Shown: positions 36,961 through 45,697 of the stretch, in pieces
Position numbering within the stretch: the stretch's first letter is position 1
Layout: each line of letters starts with the position of its first letter
Source of the DNA: an uncultured Bacillota bacterium
Lineage (GTDB): Bacteria > Bacillota > Clostridia > Christensenellales > Pumilibacteraceae
Reading direction: 5' to 3'
Length of the DNA: 64,000 nt
Assembly: GCA_949294845.1 (NCBI GenBank)
Contig: CASFJH010000031.1
Coordinates: 1-64,000 of the forward strand
Notes under the pieces: generated by a model
Seen by the model: only the letters and a program-made list of their open reading frames with translations
What the model was told of the DNA's origin: nothing
Databases searched by the model: none
Made by a program: the position numbers and the translations under genes

Positions 36961-37051
36961 AAAGCCGGCCCGGGTTAAGCCTGTCATAATAACAGCTCAT
37001 GACATATCCCGACGTTAGACGAATATTTTAACGGCCGGCGCGATAAGAAAA

Positions 37052-37077
37052 GCCGGACAGCTCATATGCCGTCCGGC
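37052..37077 (-). terminator. Terminator of the malic enzyme gene
   Basis: GCCGGAC and GTCCGGC form a seven-pair stem, followed on the minus strand by TTTTCTT. It lies 17 bases past the stop codon. Confidence 0.75.
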
Positions 37078-37093
37078 GAAAATTGAAAGCGTT

Positions 37094-38245
37094 TTAACGG
37101 GCGGCCGATTTAACCGCCTGCGCAACGCGCATTGCAACCGTTTTATCTAAAGCGTTAGGTATGATATTGTCTGTCCTCAGTTCCCCCTCGGGAATCATAT
37201 CGGCAAGCGCGCGGGCCGCCGCAATCTTCATCCCGTCCGTTATTTTTCTCACTCTCGCGTCGAGCGCGCCGCGGAAAATTCCCGGAAAAGCCAGTACGTT
37301 GTTTATCTGATTCTTGCAGTCGCTCCGGCCGCTTCCGGCAATATACGCTCCGGCTTCAAGCGCGACTTCCGGAGTTATTTCCGGATCGGGGTTTGCCATG
37401 GCAAAGACTATCGCTTTGTCGGCCATACTTTTTACCATATCTCCGGAAACGATGCCTTTTGCCGAAACGCCTATGAAAACATCGGCGCCGCGCATCGCTT
37501 CGGCAAGACCGCCGCGCAGTCCGCGCGGATTGGTAACGGACGCAAGCTCGCGCTTAGCCCAATCGAGCCCCTCCTTTTCAGGGTAAAGTATGCCGTTGTA
37601 GTCCACCGCGGTGAGATCCTTAACGCCTGCCGTCATGAGCAGTTTCGCTATGGCGGTGCCGGCGGCTCCCGGACCCGACAGGCACACCCGTATCCGCGTT
37701 ATGTCCTTGCCGACAAGCTTCAGTGCGTTGTACAGCGCTCCGAGCACAACGACCGCCGTTCCGTGCTGGTCGTCGTGAAACACCGGAATATCCAAAGCTT
37801 CAGTCAGGCGACGTTCTATTTCGAAACAGCGCGGAGCGGAAATATCTTCCAGATTTATTCCGCCGAAAGAGGGCGATATGGCCTTAATCGTCTCTACGAT
37901 TTCGTCAGTGTCCTGCACGTTAAGCACTATGGGAAAAGCGTCGACGGCGCCGAAAGCCTTAAAGAGAGCGCATTTTCCCTCCATAACCGGCATACCGGCC
38001 AGACCGCCTATATTGCCCAACCCGAGCACTGCGCTGCCGTCGGAAATTACCGCCACGAGATTGCCTCTGCGAGTGTATAAGTAAGATTTGTCGGGATCAT
38101 CGCGTATTTCGAGACAGGGCTGAGCGACGCCGGGAGTGTAAGCTACAGACAGGTCGTCGCGCGTCTTAAGCTCGCAGCGCGGCACTACCTCTATCTTGCC
38201 TTTCCATTGCGCGTGTTTTAAAAGACTTTTCTTTTTGTAATCCAT
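37094..38245 (-). CDS. NAD(P)-dependent malic enzyme
   Basis: A 383-residue short-form malic enzyme that converts malate to pyruvate and CO2. The N-terminus SLLKHAQWKGKIEVVPR and the AYTPGVAQPC stretch are standard; FHDDQHGTAVV holds the metal ligands and LSGPGAAGTAIAKLL the dinucleotide site. AMANPDPEITPE is also typical. The start at 38245 follows GGAGGACAGA; a longer frame extends 18 codons upstream into structured DNA. It follows a PucR-type regulator gene on the same strand. Confidence 0.93.
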   Translation of the reverse strand: MDYKKKSLLKHAQWKGKIEVVPRCELKTRDDLSVAYTPGVAQPCLEIRDDPDKSYLYTRRGNLVAVISDGSAVLGLGNIGGLAGMPVMEGKCALFKAFGAVDAFPIVLNVQDTDEIVETIKAISPSFGGINLEDISAPRCFEIERRLTEALDIPVFHDDQHGTAVVVLGALYNALKLVGKDITRIRVCLSGPGAAGTAIAKLLMTAGVKDLTAVDYNGILYPEKEGLDWAKRELASVTNPRGLRGGLAEAMRGADVFIGVSAKGIVSGDMVKSMADKAIVFAMANPDPEITPEVALEAGAYIAGSGRSDCKNQINNVLAFPGIFRGALDARVRKITDGMKIAAARALADMIPEGELRTDNIIPNALDKTVAMRVAQAVKSAAR

Positions 38246-38350
38246 TCTGTCCTCCGTAACCGCCGAAGCGATACCTAACGGCCGCTTTTTATGCCGCACG
38301 GAAAAGACCGGCGGCAGCGTGACGGCGCGCCGTTTTCCGTCCGCCCCGCG

Positions 38351-39394
38351 TTACTTCTTATCCGACGAAAGCTTGTGTATGAGCGTAAGCATACGGAACG
38401 TGAAAGCGTCGTTAAAATTGCGTATATTAAGCCCTGTGGCTTTTTCTATCTTGTCCAGCCTGTAGATAAGCGTATTTCTATGCATATACATAAGACGGCT
38501 GGTCTCGCTCACGTTAAGCGAATTTTTCATGAACATTTCCGCCGTCGACATAAGCTCGGCGTCTTTAAGCACTTCTTCAAAGCCCTTGTCCAGCAGCATA
38601 GAACGGTACCGTGTCAGTTTCTCTCTTGGAAGCTCCGACAGAAGTTTTATGAGAACATAGTCCTTATAAGAATATACCGACGCGGCCGGATCTATCAGCT
38701 TGCCGTATCTGCAAGCGAACATGGCGTGAGAAAACGACGGTTCGAAATCTTCGAACTTGCGGACGACCTCGCCTATACATATTTTCACTTCAAACGGAAG
38801 CTCTTCCGAAAGGTTATCCTGCAGCACGGTAGCGAACTCGTTTGCCGACTGATACTCGTCGTCCGCTCCGCAAGCGCGCGCGTAGGCTATTGTACCGTCG
38901 TCTATTCTTACGAGTATGTCGCCGTTCTCCTTAAAAGTCCGCATGAAAGCGAGCAGACTGACCTGCTTGTTCTGCGGGCAGACGAGCGCGAACATATAGT
39001 AATTGAGCGGCTCGGCGAAATTGGCCTTTAACGAAACTATCTGAGTCTCATTCGCCGCGCCCGATAGCAGCAGCCGCATCCGCTCGTTGAAATCGGGCAG
39101 ACTGAGCGTAGCCAGTTCGTTCTCGACGATGCGCTTTATCATTACCGCATAGTTGCGGTGCTCTTTACCCGACCCGGAAATAACTCCGAGAACCTTATGC
39201 CTTTCCCCTGCCAGAAAATATGTGTTTCCGGCTTTAGCGTCCGACCTGACGCCTTCTGAAAACTCATCCGGCCGCAGACTCGCATATGCCAGATCGGCGC
39301 CGGTGCTGCCTTCAAGCTCGCCGTCGAGCGTATAAAGACTGATATCTATTCCCGTCTCCCTTTTTATCGGAGCCAGTATAAAATCCAGTCTCAT
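38351..39394 (-). CDS. PucR/CdaR-type transcriptional regulator
   Basis: A 347-residue regulator ending in the PucR helix-turn-helix (SLNVSETSRLMYMHRNTLIY, then RLDKIEKATGLNIRN and FRMLTLIHKL). The central part (about residues 130-280) resembles the GGDEF-like domain of CdaR proteins. The N-terminal part is probably a ligand sensor. The ATG shares one base with the metY stop (TGATG). Family members sense purine breakdown products, diacids or amino acids. Malic enzyme downstream and metY upstream are possible targets, but this is inference. Confidence 0.85.
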   Translation of the reverse strand: MRLDFILAPIKRETGIDISLYTLDGELEGSTGADLAYASLRPDEFSEGVRSDAKAGNTYFLAGERHKVLGVISGSGKEHRNYAVMIKRIVENELATLSLPDFNERMRLLLSGAANETQIVSLKANFAEPLNYYMFALVCPQNKQVSLLAFMRTFKENGDILVRIDDGTIAYARACGADDEYQSANEFATVLQDNLSEELPFEVKICIGEVVRKFEDFEPSFSHAMFACRYGKLIDPAASVYSYKDYVLIKLLSELPREKLTRYRSMLLDKGFEEVLKDAELMSTAEMFMKNSLNVSETSRLMYMHRNTLIYRLDKIEKATGLNIRNFNDAFTFRMLTLIHKLSSDKK

Positions 39395-40659
39395 CAATCG
39401 GCCGCCTTTAACGCCTGTTTAAGATCGGCAATGATATCTTCGGCATTTTCTATCCCCACCGAAAGTCTTATGGTGCCTGGATGTATTCCCGCCTCTATAA
39501 GCTGGCGGTCCGTAAGCTGCCTGTGCGTGCTTGACGCAGGATGCAGAACGCCGGTGCGCACGTCGGCGACGTGCACAACGATTTTTGCCAGCTTGAGGGC
39601 GTTCATGAAAGCTATGGCTTTTTCGCGCGAAGCGAGCTCGAAGGTTATGACTCCGCTGCCCTTTCCGCCGAGATATTTTGCGGCGCGGTCGTAATCGGCG
39701 TCGCCTTCGAGCGCCGGGTATTTGATAGAAACAACGCTTTTTTCCGCCTTGAGAAACCGCGCGACGCGCAAGGCGTTTTCGCAATGACGTTCCATTCTAA
39801 GATGCAGCGTTTCCATTCCCAGATTGGTCAGGAACGCGTTCATAGGCGCGGGAGCCGATCCGAGATCGCGCATCAGCTGCACTCTGGCTTTGACTATGAA
39901 CGCCGCTTTGCCGAACACTTCGGTATAAGACAGTCCGTGATAGCTCTCGTCAGGCTCGGACAGACCTTTGTAACCGTTGGCTTTCCAGTCGAACGTGCCG
40001 CCGTCTACGATTATTCCGCCGAGAGCGACGGCGTGTCCGTCCGAATACTTGGACGTCGAGTGAACCACTATGTCGGCGCCCCATTCGATCGGCCTGCATA
40101 TGACCGGCGTGGCAAAAGTATTGTCTATAATGAGCGGTATGCCGTGGTCGTGAGCTATAGCCGCGATCTTTTCTATATCGGCTACGGTAAGCGCCGGATT
40201 GGCTATAGTCTCAGCAAAAACGGCTTTCGTGCCTGGCACGATAGCTTTTTCGAGAGCCGCAAAATTGTTTATGTCGACAAAATCGACGTCTATGCCCAAT
40301 TTTCTGAGCGTCACGTTGAACAGATTGAGCGTGCCGCCGTAAATGTTTGCCGAAGAAACTATCCTGTCCCCGGCCGAAGCCAGATTGAGAACGGCAAAGA
40401 GCGAAGCCGCCTGTCCGGACGACGTGTAAAGTGCGCCTACGCCGCCTTCAAGCGCCGCCATTTTGTTTTCGAGCGCCGCGCAGGTCGGGTTGGCAAGCCG
40501 GGTATAGAAATAGCCGTCGGTTTTAAGATCGAAAAGATCGCCCACCTCCTCTACGGACGAATATTTGTAGGTAGTGCTCTGTATTACCGGCACAACGCGG
40601 GGCTCGCCGTTTGCCGGCTCGTACCCCGCCTGAACGCATTTTGTTTCAAGCTGCGACAT
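39394..40659 (-). CDS. metY: O-acetylhomoserine sulfhydrylase
   Basis: A 421-residue PLP enzyme of the Cys/Met metabolism family that makes homocysteine from O-acetylhomoserine and sulfide. CVQAGYEPANGEPRVVPVIQ opens the protein; YSSGQ-type YTSSGQAASLFAV and the PLP lysine in VVHSTSKYSDGH are present. The MetY-specific insert SEPDESYHGLSYTEVF and the C-terminal SSTHRQLTDRQL confirm MetY rather than MetB/MetC. It lies eight bases from ilvE. Confidence 0.94.
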   Translation of the reverse strand: MSQLETKCVQAGYEPANGEPRVVPVIQSTTYKYSSVEEVGDLFDLKTDGYFYTRLANPTCAALENKMAALEGGVGALYTSSGQAASLFAVLNLASAGDRIVSSANIYGGTLNLFNVTLRKLGIDVDFVDINNFAALEKAIVPGTKAVFAETIANPALTVADIEKIAAIAHDHGIPLIIDNTFATPVICRPIEWGADIVVHSTSKYSDGHAVALGGIIVDGGTFDWKANGYKGLSEPDESYHGLSYTEVFGKAAFIVKARVQLMRDLGSAPAPMNAFLTNLGMETLHLRMERHCENALRVARFLKAEKSVVSIKYPALEGDADYDRAAKYLGGKGSGVITFELASREKAIAFMNALKLAKIVVHVADVRTGVLHPASSTHRQLTDRQLIEAGIHPGTIRLSVGIENAEDIIADLKQALKAAD

Positions 40660-40667
40660 AAAAACTC

Positions 40668-41726
40668 CTATTTGATACGAATCGACCAGCCGTGAGTATC
40701 TGGTATCTTACCCGTCTGGATACCGGTAAGCTCGTCGTACAACATCTTGGATATTGTTCCCATTTTTCCGCCGTTTACTACATAGTCTTTGCCTTTGTAG
40801 CCGAAATCTCCGACCGGAGAAATGACGGCGGCGGTGCCGGAACCGAAAATCTCCGTGAGCTTTCCGTTTTCGGCGCCCTCAACTATCTCGGCCACCGCGA
40901 TCTCTCTCTCTTCGACGGGAATACCGTGGCCTTTGGCAAGCTCTATTACGCTCCTGCGCGTAATGCCGGGAAGAATACTTCCCATAAGCGCCGGCGTAAT
41001 CAGTTTTCCGTCCAGAACGAAGAATATGTTCATGGAACCGACTTCTTCAACGTACTTGTGCTCTTTTGCGTCAAGCCACATGACCTGATCGTAACCGAGT
41101 TTCTCTGCTTTTTCCGCCGCGAGAAGAGAAGCGGCGTAATTGCCCACCACTTTGTGGTGTCCCGTGCCTCCGCGCGCCGCGCGGACGTAATTCTCTTCGA
41201 CGTACAGTCTGACGGGTTCAAGCCCATGAGCGTAATACGCGCCCGACGGGCTGAGAATTATAAAAAACAGATAATTATGCGCGGCGTGCACGCCGAGCGC
41301 CGTCTCCGTAGCTATAACGGTAGGCCTGATATACAGCGACGTTCCCTCGTCTGTCGGTATCCATTTCTCCTCCAGCAGGATGAGCTGCTTTAGCGCGTCG
41401 AGCACGAAATCAACCGGTATCTCCGGAATACATATACGCGCGCATGAATCGTTCATGCGAAGCAGATTGTCGCGCGGACGAAACAAACGTATCTCCCCGG
41501 CTTTGTTCTTATAGGCTTTCGTGCCCTCGAACACGGCCTGTCCGTAATGAAATACGGACGTCGACGGATCAAGCGTGAAAGGAGCATACGGCTGTATTCT
41601 CGCCTTGCCCCATTCGCCGCCGGCATATTCCATAACGAACATATGGTCGGTAAAGTGTTTGCCGAATCCGAGAGGTCCTTCGGGGAGCTTGCCCGGTTTC
41701 TCTTTTTTGATGATTTCGAGTTTCAT
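40668..41726 (-). CDS. ilvE: Branched-chain amino acid aminotransferase
   Basis: A fold-type IV PLP transaminase of 352 residues that forms or degrades leucine, isoleucine and valine. The PLP Lys is in TGHHKVVGNYAASL, and QAVFEGTKAYKN, PYAPFTLDPS and FGSGTAAVISPVG are family landmarks. The length and N-terminus match the longer BcaT type. GAGGT lies 11 bases before the ATG. It is the first of three genes, followed by metY and the PucR regulator. Confidence 0.95.
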   Translation of the reverse strand: MKLEIIKKEKPGKLPEGPLGFGKHFTDHMFVMEYAGGEWGKARIQPYAPFTLDPSTSVFHYGQAVFEGTKAYKNKAGEIRLFRPRDNLLRMNDSCARICIPEIPVDFVLDALKQLILLEEKWIPTDEGTSLYIRPTVIATETALGVHAAHNYLFFIILSPSGAYYAHGLEPVRLYVEENYVRAARGGTGHHKVVGNYAASLLAAEKAEKLGYDQVMWLDAKEHKYVEEVGSMNIFFVLDGKLITPALMGSILPGITRRSVIELAKGHGIPVEEREIAVAEIVEGAENGKLTEIFGSGTAAVISPVGDFGYKGKDYVVNGGKMGTISKMLYDELTGIQTGKIPDTHGWSIRIK

Positions 41727-41752
41727 GATATATGTACCTCTATACGATTAGA

Positions 41753-42364
41753 TTACGTTTTAACAAACCGCTTTTCGATCGGCTTTATCCGCGCCCTGCC
41801 CTGAGTGCGCTCGGTAACAGTTTCGGCCGTATGACCTGAGATATCGGCGACCTCCGCCACTATGAGACTATTATACTCCGTTTTCAGAATTTTGCATAGC
41901 GATTGCGGCAGATTTTTGATAATTTTATTGTAAACCGCAAAGTCGGTCTCAACGCTCAGCACGTCGCACAACAGATAGGTTTCTTTATCCGCAGCCGCCA
42001 CTCCCGCCGCCGCGCAACCGGCATATGCTCTCGTCAGTCCGCCTGCGCCCAGCTTGATACCTCCGAAGTACCGCACCACGGCCACAAGACTCTTACTGTA
42101 TCCGCCGCTTCTTATGACTTCGAGAATGGGCGCGCCCGCAGTCCCCGACGGCTCTCCGTCGTCCGAAAATTTCACCGAGTTTCCGCTGACATCAGCCACA
42201 TATGCGTAACAGACGTGCGTGGCGTCGTAATGCTTTTTCCTCAGCGCGTTTATTTTCGCCGCGGCGTCCTCCTCGCCGTCTATACCGAACACATATGTGA
42301 TGAACCTCGATCTGCTGATAACGGTTTCGCACACGGCGTCGGTAAGCGCTTTGTATCCCGTCAT
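41753..42364 (-). CDS. YigZ/IMPACT-family protein
   Basis: A 203-residue protein of the UPF0029/IMPACT family. RSRFITYVF and the segment [14 protein letters not shown] followed by [18 protein letters not shown] are diagnostic. The C-terminal part resembles a ferredoxin-like domain (DUF1949). Its cellular role in bacteria is poorly known; links to stalled translation have been proposed for eukaryotic IMPACT. It overlaps tyrS by four bases. Confidence 0.93.
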   Translation of the reverse strand: MTGYKALTDAVCETVISRSRFITYVFGIDGEEDAAAKINALRKKHYDATHVCYAYVADVSGNSVKFSDDGEPSGTAGAPILEVIRSGGYSKSLVAVVRYFGGIKLGAGGLTRAYAGCAAAGVAAADKETYLLCDVLSVETDFAVYNKIIKNLPQSLCKILKTEYNSLIVAEVADISGHTAETVTERTQGRARIKPIEKRFVKT

Positions 42365-43572
42365 TTAAGAATTATCCTGACGTGCATTTTCTTGCCTTTA
42401 TGCAGTACGAATTCGGACGAAACGCCCAAACCTGCAGGAGTATCTGCCGGATCGGCGACCTTTACGTCGTTCAGCTTTACTCCGCCTCCCTCTATCAGCC
42501 TTCTCGCGTCGCTGCGGCTTACTGCGGCTTTGGCCGCGACCATTATTTCGGGTACGGGCGTATCCGCCGTGAGCCCGAGCCGGACGCAGGGCATATCTTC
42601 GGCGTTGCCGGAAAACGCCGCCGCAGCCTGTCTGGCGGCTTTTTCGGCCTCTTCCTCGCCGTGAACAAGCTTGGTTACCTCGTAAGCCAGACGCTTCTTT
42701 GCCTCGTTTATGCGTTCGTCGCCGTATTTCGTGAGCTCCTTTATCTCGTCGAGATTCATAAACGTGAGAAGTTTCATGCACTCGGCGACCTTTACGTCCT
42801 CCACGTTGCGGAAATACTGATAAAATTCGTAAGGAGTCGTTTTGGCAGGGTCGAGCCACAGCGCGCCTTTTGCCGTCTTGCCCATCTTGCGACCGTCGGA
42901 AGTCTCGAGCAGCGAGAACGTCATTGCGAAGGCGTCCGTATGCTCCTTGCGGCGTATCAGATCCGCTCCGGCCAGTATATTGCTCCACTGATCGTTACCG
43001 CCGCATTCCAGTCTGCAGCCGTACTTTTTGTACAGTACCAGAAAATCGTATGCCTGCATAAGCATATAGTTGAACTCAAGGAACGTCAGTCCTTTTTCCA
43101 TACGCGTTTTGTAGCAGTCGGCGGTAAGCATCTTGTTTACCGAAAACAGAGCGCCTATATCCCTGAGAAAATCTATATAATTAAGATCGAGCAGCCAGTC
43201 GGCGTTGTTGACCATTATCGCCGCATTTTCGCCTTCAAAACGAATAAAGCGCTGCATCTGCTTTTTGAAAGCAGCGCAATTGTGCTCGACGGTCTCGCGC
43301 GTCATCATGTTGCGCATATCCGTTCTGCCCGAAGGATCGCCTATCATGCCCGTTCCGCCGCCGATCAGCGCTATCGGCTTATGGCCGGCGCGCTGCAGAT
43401 GCGCCATTGCCATAATGGGAATGTAATGCCCTATATGCAGGCTGTCGGCGGTAGGATCGAATCCCACATAAAAAGGAACGCTCTCATTGTCCAGCAATTT
43501 TCTGAGATCTTCCTCGTAAACCGTCTGTTTTATAAAGCCTCTTTCGTACAAAATATCCAATGCGTTTTTCAT
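42361..43572 (-). CDS. tyrS: Tyrosyl-tRNA synthetase
   Basis: A 403-residue class I synthetase that charges tRNA-Tyr. The HIGH motif is [10 protein letters not shown] and the KMSKS motif [26 protein letters not shown] and [12 protein letters not shown] bind tyrosine. The S4 RNA-binding domain is at the C-terminus ([15 protein letters not shown]). AGGAGA precedes the ATG. The 36 bases upstream leave no room for a T-box leader. It follows an aminotransferase gene and precedes yigZ. Confidence 0.97.
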   Translation of the reverse strand: MKNALDILYERGFIKQTVYEEDLRKLLDNESVPFYVGFDPTADSLHIGHYIPIMAMAHLQRAGHKPIALIGGGTGMIGDPSGRTDMRNMMTRETVEHNCAAFKKQMQRFIRFEGENAAIMVNNADWLLDLNYIDFLRDIGALFSVNKMLTADCYKTRMEKGLTFLEFNYMLMQAYDFLVLYKKYGCRLECGGNDQWSNILAGADLIRRKEHTDAFAMTFSLLETSDGRKMGKTAKGALWLDPAKTTPYEFYQYFRNVEDVKVAECMKLLTFMNLDEIKELTKYGDERINEAKKRLAYEVTKLVHGEEEAEKAARQAAAAFSGNAEDMPCVRLGLTADTPVPEIMVAAKAAVSRSDARRLIEGGGVKLNDVKVADPADTPAGLGVSSEFVLHKGKKMHVRIILK

Positions 43573-43608
43573 TGCCGTCTCCTGATCGTAAGTATTGCCT
43601 AAGACACC

Positions 43609-44802
43609 TCAGTATCTTCCGGCCAGTTTTTCCTTGAACAACTCTCCCAGCGCTTTGATTCCGCTTTCTATCTGCTCGGGAGCCGCGTTCGAATAGTTAA
43701 GCCTTATCGTATTGCGTCCGCTGCCGTCCGCATAGAACACCTGCCCCTGAATATACGCGACGTTTCTTTCTATCGCTTCGGGCAGCAGTCTTACGGTGTC
43801 TATCGTTTCGGGCAGTTCGCCCCATATAAACAGGCCGCCGTCCGGATCAGTATGCGAAAACTCTTCGGGCATATATTTTTCTATCGCGCTTATCATTGCG
43901 CTCTTGCGCTCCAGATATACGGGCAGACTCTTTTCAACGTTAGGCATCAGATACCCTTTCTCCAGATACTTGGCGACGATCATCTGCGCATAGTTGGAAG
44001 TATGAAGATCGGTACCCTGCTTTCCTACTGTCATATACCTGATAACGGAAGGATCGCCCACTGCCGCGCCCACTCTCAGCCCGGGAGAGATGATCTTTGA
44101 AAAGCTCGTAACGTACACGACGTTTCCGGCGCTGTCAAACGATTTGAGCGGAGGAACCGCCGTACCGGAAAAGCGCAGCAGCGAATAGGGATCGTCCTCT
44201 AAAACCATCACGCCGTATCTTGCGGTTAAGGACGCGATCTCTTTTCTGTTAGCCGTGGTATATGTGCGCCCGGTGGGATTGGAAAACGTAGGAACGCAAT
44301 ACAGCATTTTGGGCTTATACTGAATTATTTTGTTCTCGAGGTCTTCCAGATCGAGCCCGTCCTCGCATGACTTTACGCCTACGGCTTTGCCCTCGTATGT
44401 ATTGAGTATCTGCAGCACCGCAAGATACGTCGGATCTTCGACCAGCACGACGTCGCCCTTGTCGATGAAAGTCTTGAACATAAGGTCGATCCCCTGCTGT
44501 CCGCCGCTCACCACCATAAGATTGCTGTCCGCAATCGCCGGTAAGCCGCGGCCTGTCAGATATTCGAGCAGCTGATGCCTGAGGACGGGAAAACCTTCCG
44601 TCGTTCCGTACTGCAGCACCGGCACGATATCTCCGGAATTTATCTCGGCGGTTATCTCGCGCACTTCTTTTACGGGCAGACATTCGGTAGCGGGCAGCCC
44701 TCCTGCGAAAGAAACTATCTCCGGTCTGGACAGCAGCTTGAATATTTCGCGCGTTGCGGTTCCGTTCATGTCGGCGGTTCTCGTAGAAAACTTGAAATTC
44801 AT
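43609..44802 (-). CDS. PLP-dependent aminotransferase (ARO8/LysN-like)
   Basis: A fold-type I transaminase of 397 residues in the family of 2-aminoadipate and aromatic aminotransferases. SFAGGLPATECLP is the usual opening; VPTFSNPTGRTYT, LEDDPYSLLRF and the PLP Lys in TSFSKIISPGLRVG are present. Substrate specificity is not resolved; the tyrS gene downstream hints at aromatic amino acids. It begins five bases after the Gx-transporter gene. Confidence 0.88.
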   Translation of the reverse strand: MNFKFSTRTADMNGTATREIFKLLSRPEIVSFAGGLPATECLPVKEVREITAEINSGDIVPVLQYGTTEGFPVLRHQLLEYLTGRGLPAIADSNLMVVSGGQQGIDLMFKTFIDKGDVVLVEDPTYLAVLQILNTYEGKAVGVKSCEDGLDLEDLENKIIQYKPKMLYCVPTFSNPTGRTYTTANRKEIASLTARYGVMVLEDDPYSLLRFSGTAVPPLKSFDSAGNVVYVTSFSKIISPGLRVGAAVGDPSVIRYMTVGKQGTDLHTSNYAQMIVAKYLEKGYLMPNVEKSLPVYLERKSAMISAIEKYMPEEFSHTDPDGGLFIWGELPETIDTVRLLPEAIERNVAYIQGQVFYADGSGRNTIRLNYSNAAPEQIESGIKALGELFKEKLAGRY

Positions 44803-44807
44803 ACAAA

Positions 44808-45317
44808 CTACCTCATATAAAATAAAATTTTTGTCGGTAAATATCTTACGGTCAGCCAGCAGATGAGGCCGACCGTCAGTCCTGCTATGACGCCGGCCAC
44901 AAGCATGACCGGCAAAACCGTCATAAGATTTACTCCGGCGATCAGACTGGCTATCCCGAGCTGCACGATATTGAACACTACGGCGGAAAAAAGAGAAATG
45001 CTCGGTATCCCTATTCTGTCAAACGCAAACCTGTACAAAAGCGCCGTAACGGCAAAAGACGCTATTCCGGCCGGAGCGCTGTACATCAGAGCCGATATCT
45101 GTCCGGTGAAAATTGAGCCGAACGTAAGTTTTACGATAAGTACGGAAAACGCGTCGGCATATCCCAAAAGTATAACCGCAAGAAAAATCACCGCGTTGCT
45201 TAATCCGAGCTTGGCTCCCGGAGCAAACGCGAAAAGCGGAGGAAACGCGTTCTCCACCATAAAAATTATGAGCGCGACGGCTCCGAAAAGCGCCGTTCTT
45301 GTCAGTCTTTTTGCCAT
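44808..45317 (-). CDS. Gx-transporter / HepS-component-I-like membrane protein
   Basis: A 169-residue membrane protein with about five helices of the family annotated as Gx transporter or heptaprenyl diphosphate synthase component I. GAVALIIFMVENAFPPLFAFAPGAKLGLSN (as two parts: FMVENAFPPLF and APGAKLGLSN) is diagnostic. The fold resembles ECF S components. With the NusG-II protein and ApbE encoded just upstream, it resembles the EetA/EetB partners of flavin-based extracellular electron transfer. The ATG shares a base with the stop of the NusG-II gene. Confidence 0.83.
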   Translation of the reverse strand: MAKRLTRTALFGAVALIIFMVENAFPPLFAFAPGAKLGLSNAVIFLAVILLGYADAFSVLIVKLTFGSIFTGQISALMYSAPAGIASFAVTALLYRFAFDRIGIPSISLFSAVVFNIVQLGIASLIAGVNLMTVLPVMLVAGVIAGLTVGLICWLTVRYLPTKILFYMR

Positions 45318-45697
45318 TATTGCTGTCCCGTGCTTGCCGTTATCTCCGAATCTGTTATCCTTATAACTATATTGCCGGGAAGACAGACTATAGTCTGATT
45401 TCCGTATGCTATCTTTCCTGTCTTTTCACAAAGCTTATCAGGACACTCGGCGTCCTCCACCCATACTTTCCCATCGCTTATCACTACCTTAAGCGCTCCT
45501 GCGTCTATTACCCTGTCCTCGTGAAGCGAATATACGAAGCGCTTGCCGTCGACAGAAATTTCCACCGCCTCGCCCGGCCTGCCGTATGAAGCCACCAGCA
45601 CCGCGACGGTAATTACGAGAGCGAAAACATAAACGACGATATCCGCGATTTTAAAAGGCTTGCCGGCGCGCGCCTTCTCAAGCTTTTCTCTGTTCAT
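45317..45697 (-). CDS. NusG domain II-containing membrane-anchored protein
   Basis: A 126-residue protein with one N-terminal membrane helix (about 18-38: DIVVYVFALVITVAVLVASY) and a small extracytoplasmic beta domain of the NusG-II type. It contains VISDGKVWVEDAECPDKLC and QTIVCLPGNIVIRI; the cysteine pair before CLP is typical. Proteins of this type accompany Gx transporters and ApbE in flavin-based electron-transfer loci. It overlaps apbE by four bases. Confidence 0.83.
   Translation of the reverse strand: MNREKLEKARAGKPFKIADIVVYVFALVITVAVLVASYGRPGEAVEISVDGKRFVYSLHEDRVIDAGALKVVISDGKVWVEDAECPDKLCEKTGKIAYGNQTIVCLPGNIVIRITDSEITASTGQQ

Noticed and set aside
43573-43608. T-box leader upstream of tyrS
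   Set aside because: Only 36 bases separate tyrS from the preceding gene, with no stem I, T-box sequence or terminator.
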